DNA of 64,000 nucleotides from Accumulibacter sp964420975 (GCA_964420975.1 CAYQVH010000007.1:74076-138075), one strand, 5' to 3'; positions 41,727-51,780 are shown, counted from the stretch's first letter. Made by a program: numbers and translations. Notes: generated by a model from the sequence alone, not told the origin.

Positions 41727-43721
41727 GTGCCGTTTCGCTTGAGTCCGCTTGCCGTGCCGTCGGTACTGGCCGTGGTCGCCGGGTGGATGGGGGCGGTGGT
41801 CGCCTTGCACCATCCTCTTTGGCCGGGCGCGCTGACCCTGGCTTTTGTCGCGGCCAGCGTCGGCTTTTTCTTGCGGCCCGATTACTGTCCGATCGTGTTG
41901 CCGGCGCTGCTTCCGCTTGGCAACTGGTCGCCGTGGACCGGCTGGCTCGCTATGGAGGAGTTCGACCTGTTCGTCTTGGCCGCCGTCGCCGGAGGTAACG
42001 CGCGATTCGCCGTCAGCGAGCGATTTCGTACGGCGGCTGTCAAGGGCGTCGGCGATACCGAACCTGCGCCGTCGAACCCGAATTCGCGACTTGAGCAGCT
42101 CGCCGGATTGTGCTGGCTACTGCTGGGAATCTCTTGGCTGTTGGCGTGCGGTCGGGGCCTGGTCGACGCCGGGGGGCTTCCGAAACACTGGTTTGAGGGC
42201 TACGAGGAACCCTTGAATACCGTGCGGGTGGCGAAAAGTTTCCTCTTCGTTCTCCTTCTGTTGCCACTGGTGCGCTGGCTGTTGCGAGCGGAAAGTGATC
42301 GCTTCGCGCGCGGTCTCGTCGTCGGCGTTGCTTGTGGGTTGGCGCTGGTGAGCGTAGCCGTTGTCTGGGAACGCGCGGGCCATCCGGGACTTGTCGAATT
42401 TTCGATCCCGTATCGCGCGACGGCGCTGTTCTGGGAAATGCACGTCGGCGGGGCGGCCGTCGACGGTTTCCTGGTCCTGGCGCTGCCGTTTGCCGTTTGC
42501 GCTACGCGTTGCGCGCCAACTTTTCGTCGCTGGCTACTCGCCGCATCGCTTTCGCTGCTCGCTAGCTACGCTTGCCTGACAACCTTCTCCCGGGTCGTTT
42601 ATGGCGGTGTCTTGCTGACGCTCGGCCTGCTCGTGGCCAGCCTTTCGGCTCCGCCATGGTCGCCACGAGACCTGTTGCAAGCAAATCGCGGTCGGTGCGG
42701 TTTGATCGCTTCCCCGCCGCGCTGGCGGAAGTGGGGCAACCGCGGGCTACTCTTGCTGGTCGCTGTCGAGGCGGCGGTCGTCATCGGGCTGGGCGACTTC
42801 ATGCGTCAGCGACTGTCAAGCAGTGAGCACGATCTGGGCGGTCGTTTGCAGCACTGGCGGGAGGCTGTCAGCCTACTCGATAGCGCCACTGCGCTCCTCT
42901 TCGGCAAGGGGATGGGCCGTTTTCCTGCGGTCTACTCACAGACCGTTGCCGAACGGCAGATGCCGGGCCGACTGAGCCTTGTCGACGACACGAGGGGAAG
43001 CCACTTGGCTTTGCAGACGCCGGCAACGACGCGTCGTCAGGGAACGTTCGAGCTGCTACAGCGTATTCCACTCGCCGGCGACAGTTATCTGCTGACGATG
43101 GATGTACGTGCGCCAAGCGTGGTGAATCTGGGTGTTGGTGTGTGTCGCAGACACTTGCTCTACGACGCGGCGTGCGTGCGCGGTGAATTGTTGGTCACCG
43201 CCGACGACGCTTGGCGTCGCGTTGCCGCGTTGCTGGCGGCCGAGCGACTCGCCGTGCCCTGGTGGCAGCCGTTTACGGGTTTCCTGACTCTGCGCCTGGA
43301 AGACCCGGCGGCAACCGTGGAGATCGATAACCTGAGTCTACGCGATGCTTCAGGTCGCAACCTGATCGCCAATGGCAGCTTTTCGAGCGGCATGGCGCAC
43401 TGGTATTTCGCCAGTCGCCACGACTTTCTGCCCTGGCATGTCGACAATCTCCTGCTCGAGGTGCTGATCGAACAAGGAGTGCTTGGTCTGGTGGCGTTTC
43501 TTGGCGTGCTCGTAGCCGCAATAGCCAATCTGCTCGTCGGTCGGGGGCACGATCACTGGCTGGCGCCGTACCTCTTGGCAGCGATCGCGTCAGCGCTTGC
43601 GATCGGTCTTCTGGTCAGTTTGCTCGACATGCCTCGAACGGCGTTCCTTTTTTTTCTGCTGGTGGGTGTTGCCCTTTCGCTCGACGGACGCCGGAGTTCC
43701 TGCCGCGCCGGCGATGTCTGA
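41727..43721 (+). CDS. Wzy/O-antigen ligase-like membrane protein with inserted carbohydrate-binding-like domain
   Basis: A 664-residue polytopic protein, about 10-12 helices. The usual O-antigen ligase/polymerase end (HVDNLLLEVLIEQGVLGL, His571) is present. Between the GKGMGRFPAVYS loop (about residue 394) and this end lies an unusually large soluble insert (about 415-565). It has beta-rich sequence and a CBM-like NLIANGSFSSGMAHW motif (Asn549). The insert would lie in the periplasm, where the polymer is made. GTG 41727 follows GAGGGC; an earlier GTG at 41676 is possible. Role as polymerase or ligase of the exopolysaccharide is inferred. Confidence 0.8.
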   Translation: MPFRLSPLAVPSVLAVVAGWMGAVVALHHPLWPGALTLAFVAASVGFFLRPDYCPIVLPALLPLGNWSPWTGWLAMEEFDLFVLAAVAGGNARFAVSERFRTAAVKGVGDTEPAPSNPNSRLEQLAGLCWLLLGISWLLACGRGLVDAGGLPKHWFEGYEEPLNTVRVAKSFLFVLLLLPLVRWLLRAESDRFARGLVVGVACGLALVSVAVVWERAGHPGLVEFSIPYRATALFWEMHVGGAAVDGFLVLALPFAVCATRCAPTFRRWLLAASLSLLASYACLTTFSRVVYGGVLLTLGLLVASLSAPPWSPRDLLQANRGRCGLIASPPRWRKWGNRGLLLLVAVEAAVVIGLGDFMRQRLSSSEHDLGGRLQHWREAVSLLDSATALLFGKGMGRFPAVYSQTVAERQMPGRLSLVDDTRGSHLALQTPATTRRQGTFELLQRIPLAGDSYLLTMDVRAPSVVNLGVGVCRRHLLYDAACVRGELLVTADDAWRRVAALLAAERLAVPWWQPFTGFLTLRLEDPAATVEIDNLSLRDASGRNLIANGSFSSGMAHWYFASRHDFLPWHVDNLLLEVLIEQGVLGLVAFLGVLVAAIANLLVGRGHDHWLAPYLLAAIASALAIGLLVSLLDMPRTAFLFFLLVGVALSLDGRRSSCRAGDV

Positions 43722-43819
43722 AACGATCCGATCCGACGGTGCAGTGAGCGCTCATGAACTCGGGATGATGATAAAGATACACGAAATTTCAGTTGGTTAC
43801 GATGTTGCGTGTCAACCCG

Positions 43820-43842
43820 TCGCTTACCTCGACGGTAAGCGA
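43820..43842. repeat. 9-bp stem-loop in the gap before the initiating transferase
   Basis: TCGCTTACC (43820-43828), loop TCGAC, GGTAAGCGA (43834-43842), a perfect hairpin about 100 bases past the Wzy-like stop. A TTTTT run follows 21 bases later (43864-43868), too far for a standard terminator. The rest of the 307-base gap 43722-44028 shows no gene and no convincing promoter. Confidence 0.5.
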
Positions 43843-44028
43843 TCCGGTCCGCCGCGCGCCGTCTTTTTCTTCGTCCACCGCTTGTGCATTAGGTCACGGT
43901 CCGCCTGTTTGCCGGGTGGTAGCCTTGAAACTGTCGCTGTTGGATGCTTTGATGTCGATACGAAGGCCGTTTCGACCTAAGGCAAAGACAGGACACGTTC
44001 TCAGGTTCTTGCTTGCGAGGGTTCGATC

Positions 44029-45411
44029 GTGATCAAAGTATTCAACCACTGGTTTCATCGGAAGACCATCGCTCAGGTGACGCTTGACCTGATGTTTCCC
44101 ATCGTGTGCGTCATACTCGCCGCCGCGTGGATCGAGCGGGGAGGGCGGTTGGCACTCGACAAGGTGGCCTTCTACGCCGTCGTCTTTGCTCTGACGATGA
44201 TCATGCTTAATGCCTGGCTTGGGATCTATCAGCGGGTTCATGACCGCACGCGTAGTGAGACTCAGGCGCGTGCCGTACTGTCGCTCTATCTGGCGATTCC
44301 GCTTGCGTACGTGGTGTTTTCGGTGCTCGCGGTCGCCGAAGTGGATCGTGGTTTTCTCCTCCTTTCAGGGTTGGCGGCGCTCTTCGCGACCCTGGTGCAC
44401 CGCGTACACTCGGCGCATAGTCGGACAGGCTATCTGTTGAATCGACGCGTCCTCGTCTTTGGGGTCGGTGAGGACGCGGAAAATGTCGGTCGGGTGCTCC
44501 GCAAGTCGGATCCCGACCTGGATATCGTGGGTTTCTACCCAAGTCCGACCGATACCGAGGTGGTGGTGCCGACGCAGGTCGTGCTGTCGCAGGCCATGTC
44601 GCTTTCCGACACGGCGCACTCGTTGAAGGTCGACGAAATCATCGTCGCCGTTCGCGAGCGTCGTGGGGGCGCGCTGCCCTTGCGCGAGCTGCTGGAGTGC
44701 AAGCTGTCGGGAGTCAAGGTGCTTGACTTGGCAAGCTATTTCGAGCGTGCCCTGGGGCAGATCCGGATCGACTCCCTGCGCGTGAGCTGGCTGATCTTTG
44801 GTGACGGATTTCGCCAAACGTGGCGTCGTGCCTTGGTCAAACGAATCTTCGACATCGCCGCGGCGTCGGTTCTCCTCGTTCTTGCGCTTCCTGTGATGCT
44901 GCTGGTTTCAATTTTGATCGTTCTCGAAGACGGCTTTCCGATTTTCTACCGTCAGGAGCGCGTCGGTCTCGAGGGGCGGTTGTTCAAGGTCGTGAAGTTT
45001 CGCAGCATGCGCAACGATGCCGAGAGCGACGGCCGCCCGCGCTGGGCGACGGCGGATGACGACCGGGTCACGCGTGTTGGCCGCTGGATCCGCCGCTTGC
45101 GAATCGACGAACTGCCGCAGCTGTGGAGTGTCCTTACGGGTGACATGAGCCTCGTCGGACCGCGTCCGGAACGACCGTTCTTCGTCGATCAGCTGACGCG
45201 CGACATTCCTTTCTACGCCGTTCGCCACAGCGTCAAGCCGGGAGTTACTGGCTGGGCCCAGGTCAGCTATCACTATGGCGCGACGGTAGACGATTCGGTT
45301 CAGAAGCTGCAGTACGATCTGTACTACGTCAAGAATCACACTTTGTTTCTCGATATCATCATTCTCTTCCAGACCGTCGGCGTCGTCCTGACCGGCAAGG
45401 GGGCTCGATAG
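44029..45411 (+). CDS. EpsB-type initiating sugar transferase (polyprenyl-phosphate glycosyl-1-phosphate transferase)
   Basis: A 460-residue inner-membrane enzyme that starts repeat-unit synthesis by moving a sugar-1-phosphate to undecaprenyl phosphate (TIGR03013-like, PEP-CTERM associated). Four to five N-terminal helices and a Rossmann-like CoA-binding region (RRVLVFGVGEDAENVGRVL) come first. The C-terminal bacterial sugar transferase domain shows KRIFDIAAASVLLVL, FYRQERVG, KFRSMRNDAE, RRLRIDELPQLWSVL and MSLVGPRPERP. GTG start. In many genomes it heads the same locus as wecB and xrtA; here it is about 40 kb from them. Confidence 0.93.
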   Translation: MIKVFNHWFHRKTIAQVTLDLMFPIVCVILAAAWIERGGRLALDKVAFYAVVFALTMIMLNAWLGIYQRVHDRTRSETQARAVLSLYLAIPLAYVVFSVLAVAEVDRGFLLLSGLAALFATLVHRVHSAHSRTGYLLNRRVLVFGVGEDAENVGRVLRKSDPDLDIVGFYPSPTDTEVVVPTQVVLSQAMSLSDTAHSLKVDEIIVAVRERRGGALPLRELLECKLSGVKVLDLASYFERALGQIRIDSLRVSWLIFGDGFRQTWRRALVKRIFDIAAASVLLVLALPVMLLVSILIVLEDGFPIFYRQERVGLEGRLFKVVKFRSMRNDAESDGRPRWATADDDRVTRVGRWIRRLRIDELPQLWSVLTGDMSLVGPRPERPFFVDQLTRDIPFYAVRHSVKPGVTGWAQVSYHYGATVDDSVQKLQYDLYYVKNHTLFLDIIILFQTVGVVLTGKGAR

Positions 45412-45471
45412 GGTCTCCGCGGTCGGCGGCGCAACGCCGACCGGTGTCCATTTGGAGGCAGGACCCAGATC

Positions 45472-47595
45472 GTGATGGATAGCAAAATGGCAGTGCTTGC
45501 GGCGTGGAGCTACGGTCTGGCCGGCTTTCTTGCCGCGTTCTTGTTGCTCTACGTCGTTTCCGGTTGGCGGACGAGTGGTCGCAGTCGGGCGATGTGCTCC
45601 GCGGTCGCCGTCTCGGCGCTCTGGGGAATGCTCGGTCTCGCCTTCGCGCTGACCCAGCAGCGCCTTTTTCTTGCTGCCAGTTTGCTCGTCGATCCTCTAC
45701 GTTGTGGTATCTGGTACGTCTTTCTGCTGATCTTGATCCGGCCGGAGGACAACGAAGTCGGGGCATGGCAGCGACGATTTCGCTGGCTGGGCAGCATTGG
45801 CGGGGTGCTCACGATCAGTGATTTCCTTGCCCAGGCGATTGTCGTCTCGGGCGTCGATCTTGCGTTGTTGCCGGTGCCACCGCAGCGCGCTGCCTTGTTT
45901 GCGTCGCTGGCGATGAATGTATTTGGTCTGTTGTTGATCGAACAGCTGTATCGCAAGGTATCGCCGGATTTCCGCTGGAGCATCAAGCCGTTATGCCTGG
46001 GGCTGGGTGGCGCTTTCCTGTTTGATCTCTACCTTTTTTCTGATGCGTTGCTGTTCAGTCGGATCGACGCCGATGCTTTCAGCATTCGCGGCTTTGCGCA
46101 CGCCGTGGGCCTGCCGCTGATCGCCTTGTCGGCAGCGCGCAGCCACGACTGGAAGCGACGTTTGGTGATGTCGCAGCGGGCGGCGCTGCAGTCGGTGACG
46201 CTCGTCATGGTTGGCGTCTACCTGCTGTTTATGGCGTCGGCGGGTTACTACGTCCGCTTTTTCGGCGGCGAGTGGGGGCGGGCAGTGCAGATGGCGCTGC
46301 TCTTCGCCGCGCTGCTGGTTCTGGTCGCGCTGACGCTTTCGGGTTCGATGCGGTCGCGTTTGAGGGTTCAGGTCGGCAAGCATTTCTTCAGCTACCGTTA
46401 CGACTATCGCGAAGAATGGCTGCGCTTTACGCAGACCTTGTCTTCGCAAGGCGGCTTCTCGGCGATGGGGCAGCAGGTTGTCCGCGGCCTCGCCGACATG
46501 GTCGAGAGCCCGGGCGGCGCGTTGTGGCTCAAGGATCCTTCGGGTCGATTCTTCGCTCAGGCGGCGTGCTGGAACATGCCCACGTCGTCGGCAACAGAGG
46601 ACGGCGACACTTCGTTGTGCAACTTCCTGCTCGAAAGCGGCTGGGTGATCAACCTTGAGGAGTATCGCTCACTGCCGCGTCGATACGACGGCCTGTTGCT
46701 GCCGACTTGGTTGGTAGAGGTGCCCAATGCGTGGCTGGTCGTCCCGCTGACTACCGGCTCCGAGCTGATCGCCTTCGTCGTGCTGGCGACAGCGCGTACC
46801 CGGATCGATGTAAACTGGGAAGTGAATGACCTCTTGAAGACGGCGGCGCGGCAGGCAGGAGCCTTCCTCGGTCAGATGCAAGCGAGCGAGGCGCTGCTGG
46901 AAGTCCGGAAGTTCGACTCGTTCAACCGCATGTCCGCTTTTGTCGTCCACGATCTGAAGAATATCGTCACGCAGCTGCAGCTGATGCTCAGGAATGCTGA
47001 ACGTCATCGTGGCAACCCCGATTTCCAGGAAGACATGTTGATGACGGTTGAGCATTCGGTAGAGCGGATGCGGCAACTGATGATGCAGTTGCGCGAGGGC
47101 GCTACGCCGTTGGACGGGCCGCGAGGAATCGATCTCGCCGACGTGCTGCGCCGGATTCAGAGTGCGAAAGCTGGGCAAGGACGGGAGATCGATCTGAACG
47201 TTGAGGATCGCCCGATGGCACGGGGGCACGAGGATCGTATCGAACGGGTGATGGGTCACTTGGTGCAGAATGCGCTCGACGCTACCGATGCCAGCGGACG
47301 TGTCTGGGTAAGACTCGCGCGCCAGGGGAATTTCGCACTGGTTGAGGTCGGCGATACCGGTCACGGCATGAGTCCAGAGTTTGTCCGCGAGCGCCTGTTC
47401 AAGCCTTTTCAGACGACCAAGCCAACCGGAATGGGGATCGGTGCTTATGAGAGTTTTCAGTACGTACATGAACTTGGCGGCAGAGTGTCGGTAGATAGCG
47501 TCGTTGACGTGGGAACACAGGTAAACCTCCTGCTGCCGCTTTTTGAACCCGGTACCAGCGGCAAACCGGCGGTACCCCTGAAGGAGTCGCAATGA
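45472..47595 (+). CDS. prsK: PEP-CTERM system histidine kinase PrsK
   Basis: A 707-residue membrane sensor kinase (TIGR02916-like). About nine N-terminal helices (to residue about 300), a GAF-like domain (about 330-470) and a C-terminal kinase core follow. The phosphorylated His is His493 in FVVHDLKNIVTQLQL. The N box reads LVQNALDAT, with GDTGHGMS and GMGIGAYES ATP-lid motifs. It signals to PrsR, whose gene overlaps by ATGA. Start GTG 45472 or ATG 45475. In Zoogloea the PrsK/PrsR pair with RpoN controls PEP-CTERM genes and floc formation. Confidence 0.94.
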   Translation: MMDSKMAVLAAWSYGLAGFLAAFLLLYVVSGWRTSGRSRAMCSAVAVSALWGMLGLAFALTQQRLFLAASLLVDPLRCGIWYVFLLILIRPEDNEVGAWQRRFRWLGSIGGVLTISDFLAQAIVVSGVDLALLPVPPQRAALFASLAMNVFGLLLIEQLYRKVSPDFRWSIKPLCLGLGGAFLFDLYLFSDALLFSRIDADAFSIRGFAHAVGLPLIALSAARSHDWKRRLVMSQRAALQSVTLVMVGVYLLFMASAGYYVRFFGGEWGRAVQMALLFAALLVLVALTLSGSMRSRLRVQVGKHFFSYRYDYREEWLRFTQTLSSQGGFSAMGQQVVRGLADMVESPGGALWLKDPSGRFFAQAACWNMPTSSATEDGDTSLCNFLLESGWVINLEEYRSLPRRYDGLLLPTWLVEVPNAWLVVPLTTGSELIAFVVLATARTRIDVNWEVNDLLKTAARQAGAFLGQMQASEALLEVRKFDSFNRMSAFVVHDLKNIVTQLQLMLRNAERHRGNPDFQEDMLMTVEHSVERMRQLMMQLREGATPLDGPRGIDLADVLRRIQSAKAGQGREIDLNVEDRPMARGHEDRIERVMGHLVQNALDATDASGRVWVRLARQGNFALVEVGDTGHGMSPEFVRERLFKPFQTTKPTGMGIGAYESFQYVHELGGRVSVDSVVDVGTQVNLLLPLFEPGTSGKPAVPLKESQ

Positions 47596-48950
47596 GTTCC
47601 GAGAAGCTGCCGTACTTGCTGATCGTTGAGGACGACAAGGCGCTGCAGAAACAGATGCGCTGGGCGTTCGACCAGTATGAGACGCTGACTGCGGACGATC
47701 GGGAGAGTGCGCTGACCCAGGTGAGGCGTTACCAGCCGCCGGTAGTAACGATGGATCTGGGTCTGCCGCCGGACGCCGACTCGGTTTCGGAAGGCTTCAA
47801 ACTGTTGGAGGAAATGCTTTCCTATGCACCTGACACCAAGGTAATCGTTCTCACCGGACAAAATGACCGCGCCAACGCCCTGCGCGCGATTGCCCTGGGT
47901 GCCTACGATTTCTTTGCCAAGCCCTTCGAGATCGAGATGCTGGGCCTGACGATCCAGCGAGCGTACCGATTGCACGAACTGCAGCAGGAGAACAAGCGGC
48001 TGCAGGCGATGCAGCAGCCCGACGTGCTGGCTGGACTGCTGACTCGCGACCCGGAACTGCTGCGAGTCTGCCGGACGATCGAGCGCGTTGCGGTGACTGA
48101 TGCGACGGTGCTTTTGCTGGGCGAAAGCGGAACGGGCAAGGAACTTCTGGCGCGCGGTGTGCATGAGGGCTCGCCACGGCGGCGCGAGCGTTTCGTGGCC
48201 ATCAACTGCGCGGCGATTCCCGAGAACCTCCTCGAAAGCGAGCTCTTTGGCTACGAGAAGGGCGCGTTTACCGGCGCCGCGAGGACCACTCCGGGCAAGA
48301 TAGAGACCGCCAACAACGGGACCCTGATGCTCGACGAGATTGGCGACCTGCCGCATTCTCTCCAGGCCAAGCTGCTGCGCTTTTTGCAGGAGCGCGTCAT
48401 TGAGCGTATCGGTGGCCGCCAGGAGATTCCGGTCAGTGTGCGCATCGTTTGCGCCACCCATCAAAACCTCAAATCCCTTATCTCGGAGGGGCGTTTCCGT
48501 GAGGATTTGTTCTATCGCCTGGCGGAAATTGTGGTTAATATCCCACCCTTGCGAGCGCGTTCGGGCGATGCGGCGCTGTTGGCACACGCGTTTGTCCGGC
48601 GCTTTGCGGGCGAACAGAATCGCAGCCGGATGACCTTGCGTGAGGACGCGGTGCGAGCGATCGAAGCGTACTCGTGGCCGGGTAACGTCCGTGAGCTCGA
48701 AAACTGCGTCAAGCGTGCAGTCATCATGGCTGACGCTGACCAGATTTCCGCCAGGGACCTCGGACTCGCGAGTGACGGTCCCAATGGACAAGACGTCCTC
48801 GACCTGCGTCATGCCCGCGACGACGCGGAACGCCGAACGATCATCGCCGCTCTCGCGCGTGCTGATGGCAACGTGGTCAAGGCTTCCGAACTTCTCGGTG
48901 TCAGCCGGCCGACACTGTACGATTTGATGCATCGTTTTGGTCTCAAGTAA
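47592..48950 (+). CDS. prsR: PEP-CTERM-box response regulator PrsR (sigma-54 dependent)
   Basis: A 452-residue NtrC-type activator (TIGR02915-like). The receiver domain has phospho-acceptor Asp55 (TMDLGLPP) and the Lys in TGQNDR...FAKP context. The AAA+ domain (about 145-385) has Walker A GESGTGKE, the sigma-54 contact loop KGAFTGA and Walker B MLDEIGDLP. A Fis-type helix-turn-helix ends the protein (VVKASELLGVSRPTLYDLM). The GAFTGA loop shows direct dependence on RpoN. It is coupled to prsK by ATGA overlap. Targets are expected to have -24/-12 promoters. Confidence 0.95.
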   Translation: MSSEKLPYLLIVEDDKALQKQMRWAFDQYETLTADDRESALTQVRRYQPPVVTMDLGLPPDADSVSEGFKLLEEMLSYAPDTKVIVLTGQNDRANALRAIALGAYDFFAKPFEIEMLGLTIQRAYRLHELQQENKRLQAMQQPDVLAGLLTRDPELLRVCRTIERVAVTDATVLLLGESGTGKELLARGVHEGSPRRRERFVAINCAAIPENLLESELFGYEKGAFTGAARTTPGKIETANNGTLMLDEIGDLPHSLQAKLLRFLQERVIERIGGRQEIPVSVRIVCATHQNLKSLISEGRFREDLFYRLAEIVVNIPPLRARSGDAALLAHAFVRRFAGEQNRSRMTLREDAVRAIEAYSWPGNVRELENCVKRAVIMADADQISARDLGLASDGPNGQDVLDLRHARDDAERRTIIAALARADGNVVKASELLGVSRPTLYDLMHRFGLK

Positions 48951-48993
48951 AGACCTTCCTGATAACCACCATTCGATCGATGAGAGGTCATCC

Positions 48994-51780
48994 ATGATCC
49001 GTCCTAGTCCGCTCGGAAGTCTTCGCAGGGTGACGACTTCGGCTTTGTTGGCGGTACTGTTATTGACCGCCTGCGGTGGCGACAAGCCGGCGGCGATGGT
49101 GGCATCCGCCAAGGAATATTTGGCCAAGCACGATCACAAGGCGGCGGCGATCGAACTCAAGAACGCCCTGCAGAAAGATCCCCAACTGTCGGAGGCGCGC
49201 TTCCTGTTGGGCAAGGCTCTGCTCGAAGGTGGCGACGCAACCGGTGCTGAGATCGAGCTTCGGCGTGCGCTCGAGCTGAAGTATTCCGCTGATGAAGTGA
49301 CGCCTGTGCTGGTGCGGGCGATGCTTCAGAAAAACGAGTCGGAAAAGGCAATCAAGGAGTTTGGCAAAGTCGAATTGACCTCGCCGGCCGCCAATGCGGA
49401 GCTACAGGTCAACCTCGGGCAGGCCTACCTGATGCAGCGCAAGCCAGAACTTGCGGAAGCGGCGTTCTCGACGGCGTTGCGTCTGCAGCCGGGTTTTGCC
49501 GCGGCCCTCACCGGGCAGGCCCGACTGAAAGCGAGTCAGGGGGATCTGCCGGGCGCCGTTGCTCTACTCGACGTTGGCCTCGAGCAGTCGCCGCGGCTTT
49601 TCGAAGCCTGGCAGCTGAAGGGCGAACTTCTCGTCGCCATGGGCGACGCCGCAGGAGCTATGACGGCCTTTCGCAAGGCCCTCGAGTCCAAGCCAGACAG
49701 CCTCTCCGCGCACTCGGCGGTGATTCGCGGACTGCTGGCAGAAGGCAAGATGGACGAAGCGACGCAGCAGCTCGAAGCGATGAAGAAGGTATCGGCCAAT
49801 CATCCGCAGACGCTCTATCTGCGTTCGATGTTGGCGTACCAGAAGAAGGATCTGGCGAACGCCAAGGAACTGATTCAGCAGCTTCTGAAGGCGACACCGG
49901 ATAGCCCTTACGCCTTGCAGCTTGCTGGAGTCATCGAATACGAACAGAAAGCCTACCCTCAGGCTGAGGCGTACCTGCTGAAGGCTCTGCCGCGGACGCC
50001 GGAGATCGGCGTTTCGCGGCGGGTGTTGATCGCGACCTACCTGCACACCAATCAGCCGGCACGGGCGTTGGCGATTCTCGAACCGGTCCTCGACAAGATC
50101 GAGAATGATTCCAACATGCTTGCGTTGGCGGGCCAGGTGTTCATACAGAACGGTCGAGCCGATCAGGCAGCGATCTACTTTGGCAAGGCATCGGCGCTCG
50201 ATCCGAAGCATACCGGCAAGCGCACGTCGTTGGCGATGGTCAACCTCGCGCGAGGCGAGGCGGACACGGCGTTCCGTGACCTGGAACAGGTCGCTGCAGC
50301 CGACACGGGCAACCGCGCCGACTTGGCATTGATCGCTGCCCACTTGAAGCGGCGGGAATACGACCAAGCGTTGAAGGCGATTGCCAGTCTGGAGAAAAAG
50401 CAGCCCGACAATCCCTTGGCATACAATCTTCGCGGTACTGCGCTGCTGGGCAAGCGGGACGTCGCCGCCGCGCGCAAGAGCTTCGAGGAGGCGCTGGCCA
50501 AGAATCCGGCGTATTTCCCGGCTGCCGCCAATCTGGCCAGCCTCGACCTCGGCGACGGCAAGCCGGAGGAAGCGAAGAAGCGGTTTGAAGGGGTTCTCGC
50601 CAAGGATCCGAAGAATGTTCAGGCGATGCTGGCCCTGGCGCAGTTGCGAGCCAAGGCAGGAGCGACTACGGAGGAAGTCGCCGCCTTGATCAGCAAGGCG
50701 GTGACCGCGAATCCGACCGAGGCTGCGCCACGCTTGGCTTTGATCAGTTACTACCTTGGCAAGAGCGAGTTCAAGAACGCTCTCTCGGCGGCGCAGGAAG
50801 CGGTTGCGGCGCTTCCCGAGACGCCGGAAATCCTCGACGCTGCCGGTCGCGCTCAGCAGGCTGCCGGGGATAACAATCAAGCCCTGGCGACTTATGGCAA
50901 GCTGGCAACACTGAGGCCCGATTCGATCCTGCCGTATGTGCGGATGGCCGAGGTCGATGTCGCGGCCAAGAACCGGGACGGAGCGCTGCAGAGCCTGCAG
51001 AAGGCGCTCAAGGTGAAAGCCGACTCGATTGAGGTCCAGCGGGCAATCATCATGCTTGAACTGGAAGCGGGGCGCGTCAAGGAAGCACTGGCCGTTGCCC
51101 GCGAAGTGCAGAAGCAGCGACCCAAAGAGGCGATTGGCTACGTCTTCGAAGGGGACGCCCAGGCAACGCAGAAGGCATGGTCGGAAGCGATTGCCGTTTA
51201 TCGGAGCGGAATCAAGGCGGCGACCGAACCAGGCGATCTGGCGCCCAAGCTTCATTTGGCATTGTTGGCTAGCAACAATGCTGCGGAAGCGGAGAGATTC
51301 GCCGATAGCTGGCTCAAGGAGCGTCCAAAGGACGTTCGCTTCCGGCTCTATCTGGCGGAGCAGGCGAGTGGGCGCAAGGATTATGCGTCGGCCATCAAAC
51401 AGTATCGGATTCTGCTTGAATCGCAGCCGGACAATCCGGCAGTGCTCAACAACTTGGCCTGGGTAGCCGGACAGCTCAAGGATCCGAAGGCCGTTGAGTA
51501 TGCCGAGAAGGCCAACAAACTGGCACCCAATCAGCCGGCGCTAATGGATACCCTGGGTACCTTGCTGGTCGACAAGGGCGACACCGCGCGCGGTCTGGAA
51601 TTGCTCAAACGAGCGCTCGATATGGCGCCGCAGGCCGCCCTGATTCGCCTCAACTACGCGAAGGCACTGGTCAAGGCGGGCAAGAAAGACGAAGCGCGCA
51701 AGGAACTCGAACAACTTGCCAAGTTGGGCGACAAATTCCCGGCGCAGGCAGAGGTTGCGCAGTTGCAGAAAAGCTTGTAG
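48994..51780 (+). CDS. prsT: PEP-CTERM system TPR-repeat lipoprotein PrsT
   Basis: A 928-residue periplasmic lipoprotein (TIGR02917-like). The signal peptide ends in the lipobox LLLTAC (Cys about 27). The rest is a solenoid of about 20 tetratricopeptide repeats (for example AAIELKNALQKDPQLSEARF, then NPLAYNLRGTALLGKRDVAA). It probably acts as scaffold in exporting the polysaccharide or PEP-CTERM proteins. ATG 48994 is preceded by GAGAGG; an in-frame start at 48937 overlaps prsR and lacks the signal peptide logic. It sits 43 bases after prsR, as in other exosortase loci. Confidence 0.94.
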   Translation: MIRPSPLGSLRRVTTSALLAVLLLTACGGDKPAAMVASAKEYLAKHDHKAAAIELKNALQKDPQLSEARFLLGKALLEGGDATGAEIELRRALELKYSADEVTPVLVRAMLQKNESEKAIKEFGKVELTSPAANAELQVNLGQAYLMQRKPELAEAAFSTALRLQPGFAAALTGQARLKASQGDLPGAVALLDVGLEQSPRLFEAWQLKGELLVAMGDAAGAMTAFRKALESKPDSLSAHSAVIRGLLAEGKMDEATQQLEAMKKVSANHPQTLYLRSMLAYQKKDLANAKELIQQLLKATPDSPYALQLAGVIEYEQKAYPQAEAYLLKALPRTPEIGVSRRVLIATYLHTNQPARALAILEPVLDKIENDSNMLALAGQVFIQNGRADQAAIYFGKASALDPKHTGKRTSLAMVNLARGEADTAFRDLEQVAAADTGNRADLALIAAHLKRREYDQALKAIASLEKKQPDNPLAYNLRGTALLGKRDVAAARKSFEEALAKNPAYFPAAANLASLDLGDGKPEEAKKRFEGVLAKDPKNVQAMLALAQLRAKAGATTEEVAALISKAVTANPTEAAPRLALISYYLGKSEFKNALSAAQEAVAALPETPEILDAAGRAQQAAGDNNQALATYGKLATLRPDSILPYVRMAEVDVAAKNRDGALQSLQKALKVKADSIEVQRAIIMLELEAGRVKEALAVAREVQKQRPKEAIGYVFEGDAQATQKAWSEAIAVYRSGIKAATEPGDLAPKLHLALLASNNAAEAERFADSWLKERPKDVRFRLYLAEQASGRKDYASAIKQYRILLESQPDNPAVLNNLAWVAGQLKDPKAVEYAEKANKLAPNQPALMDTLGTLLVDKGDTARGLELLKRALDMAPQAALIRLNYAKALVKAGKKDEARKELEQLAKLGDKFPAQAEVAQLQKSL

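Noticed and set aside
47457..51255. Long minus-strand open frames (over 550 codons each) opposite prsK/prsR and prsT
   Set aside because: Both lie antisense to genes with clear family motifs; their composition is that of a high-GC shadow frame.
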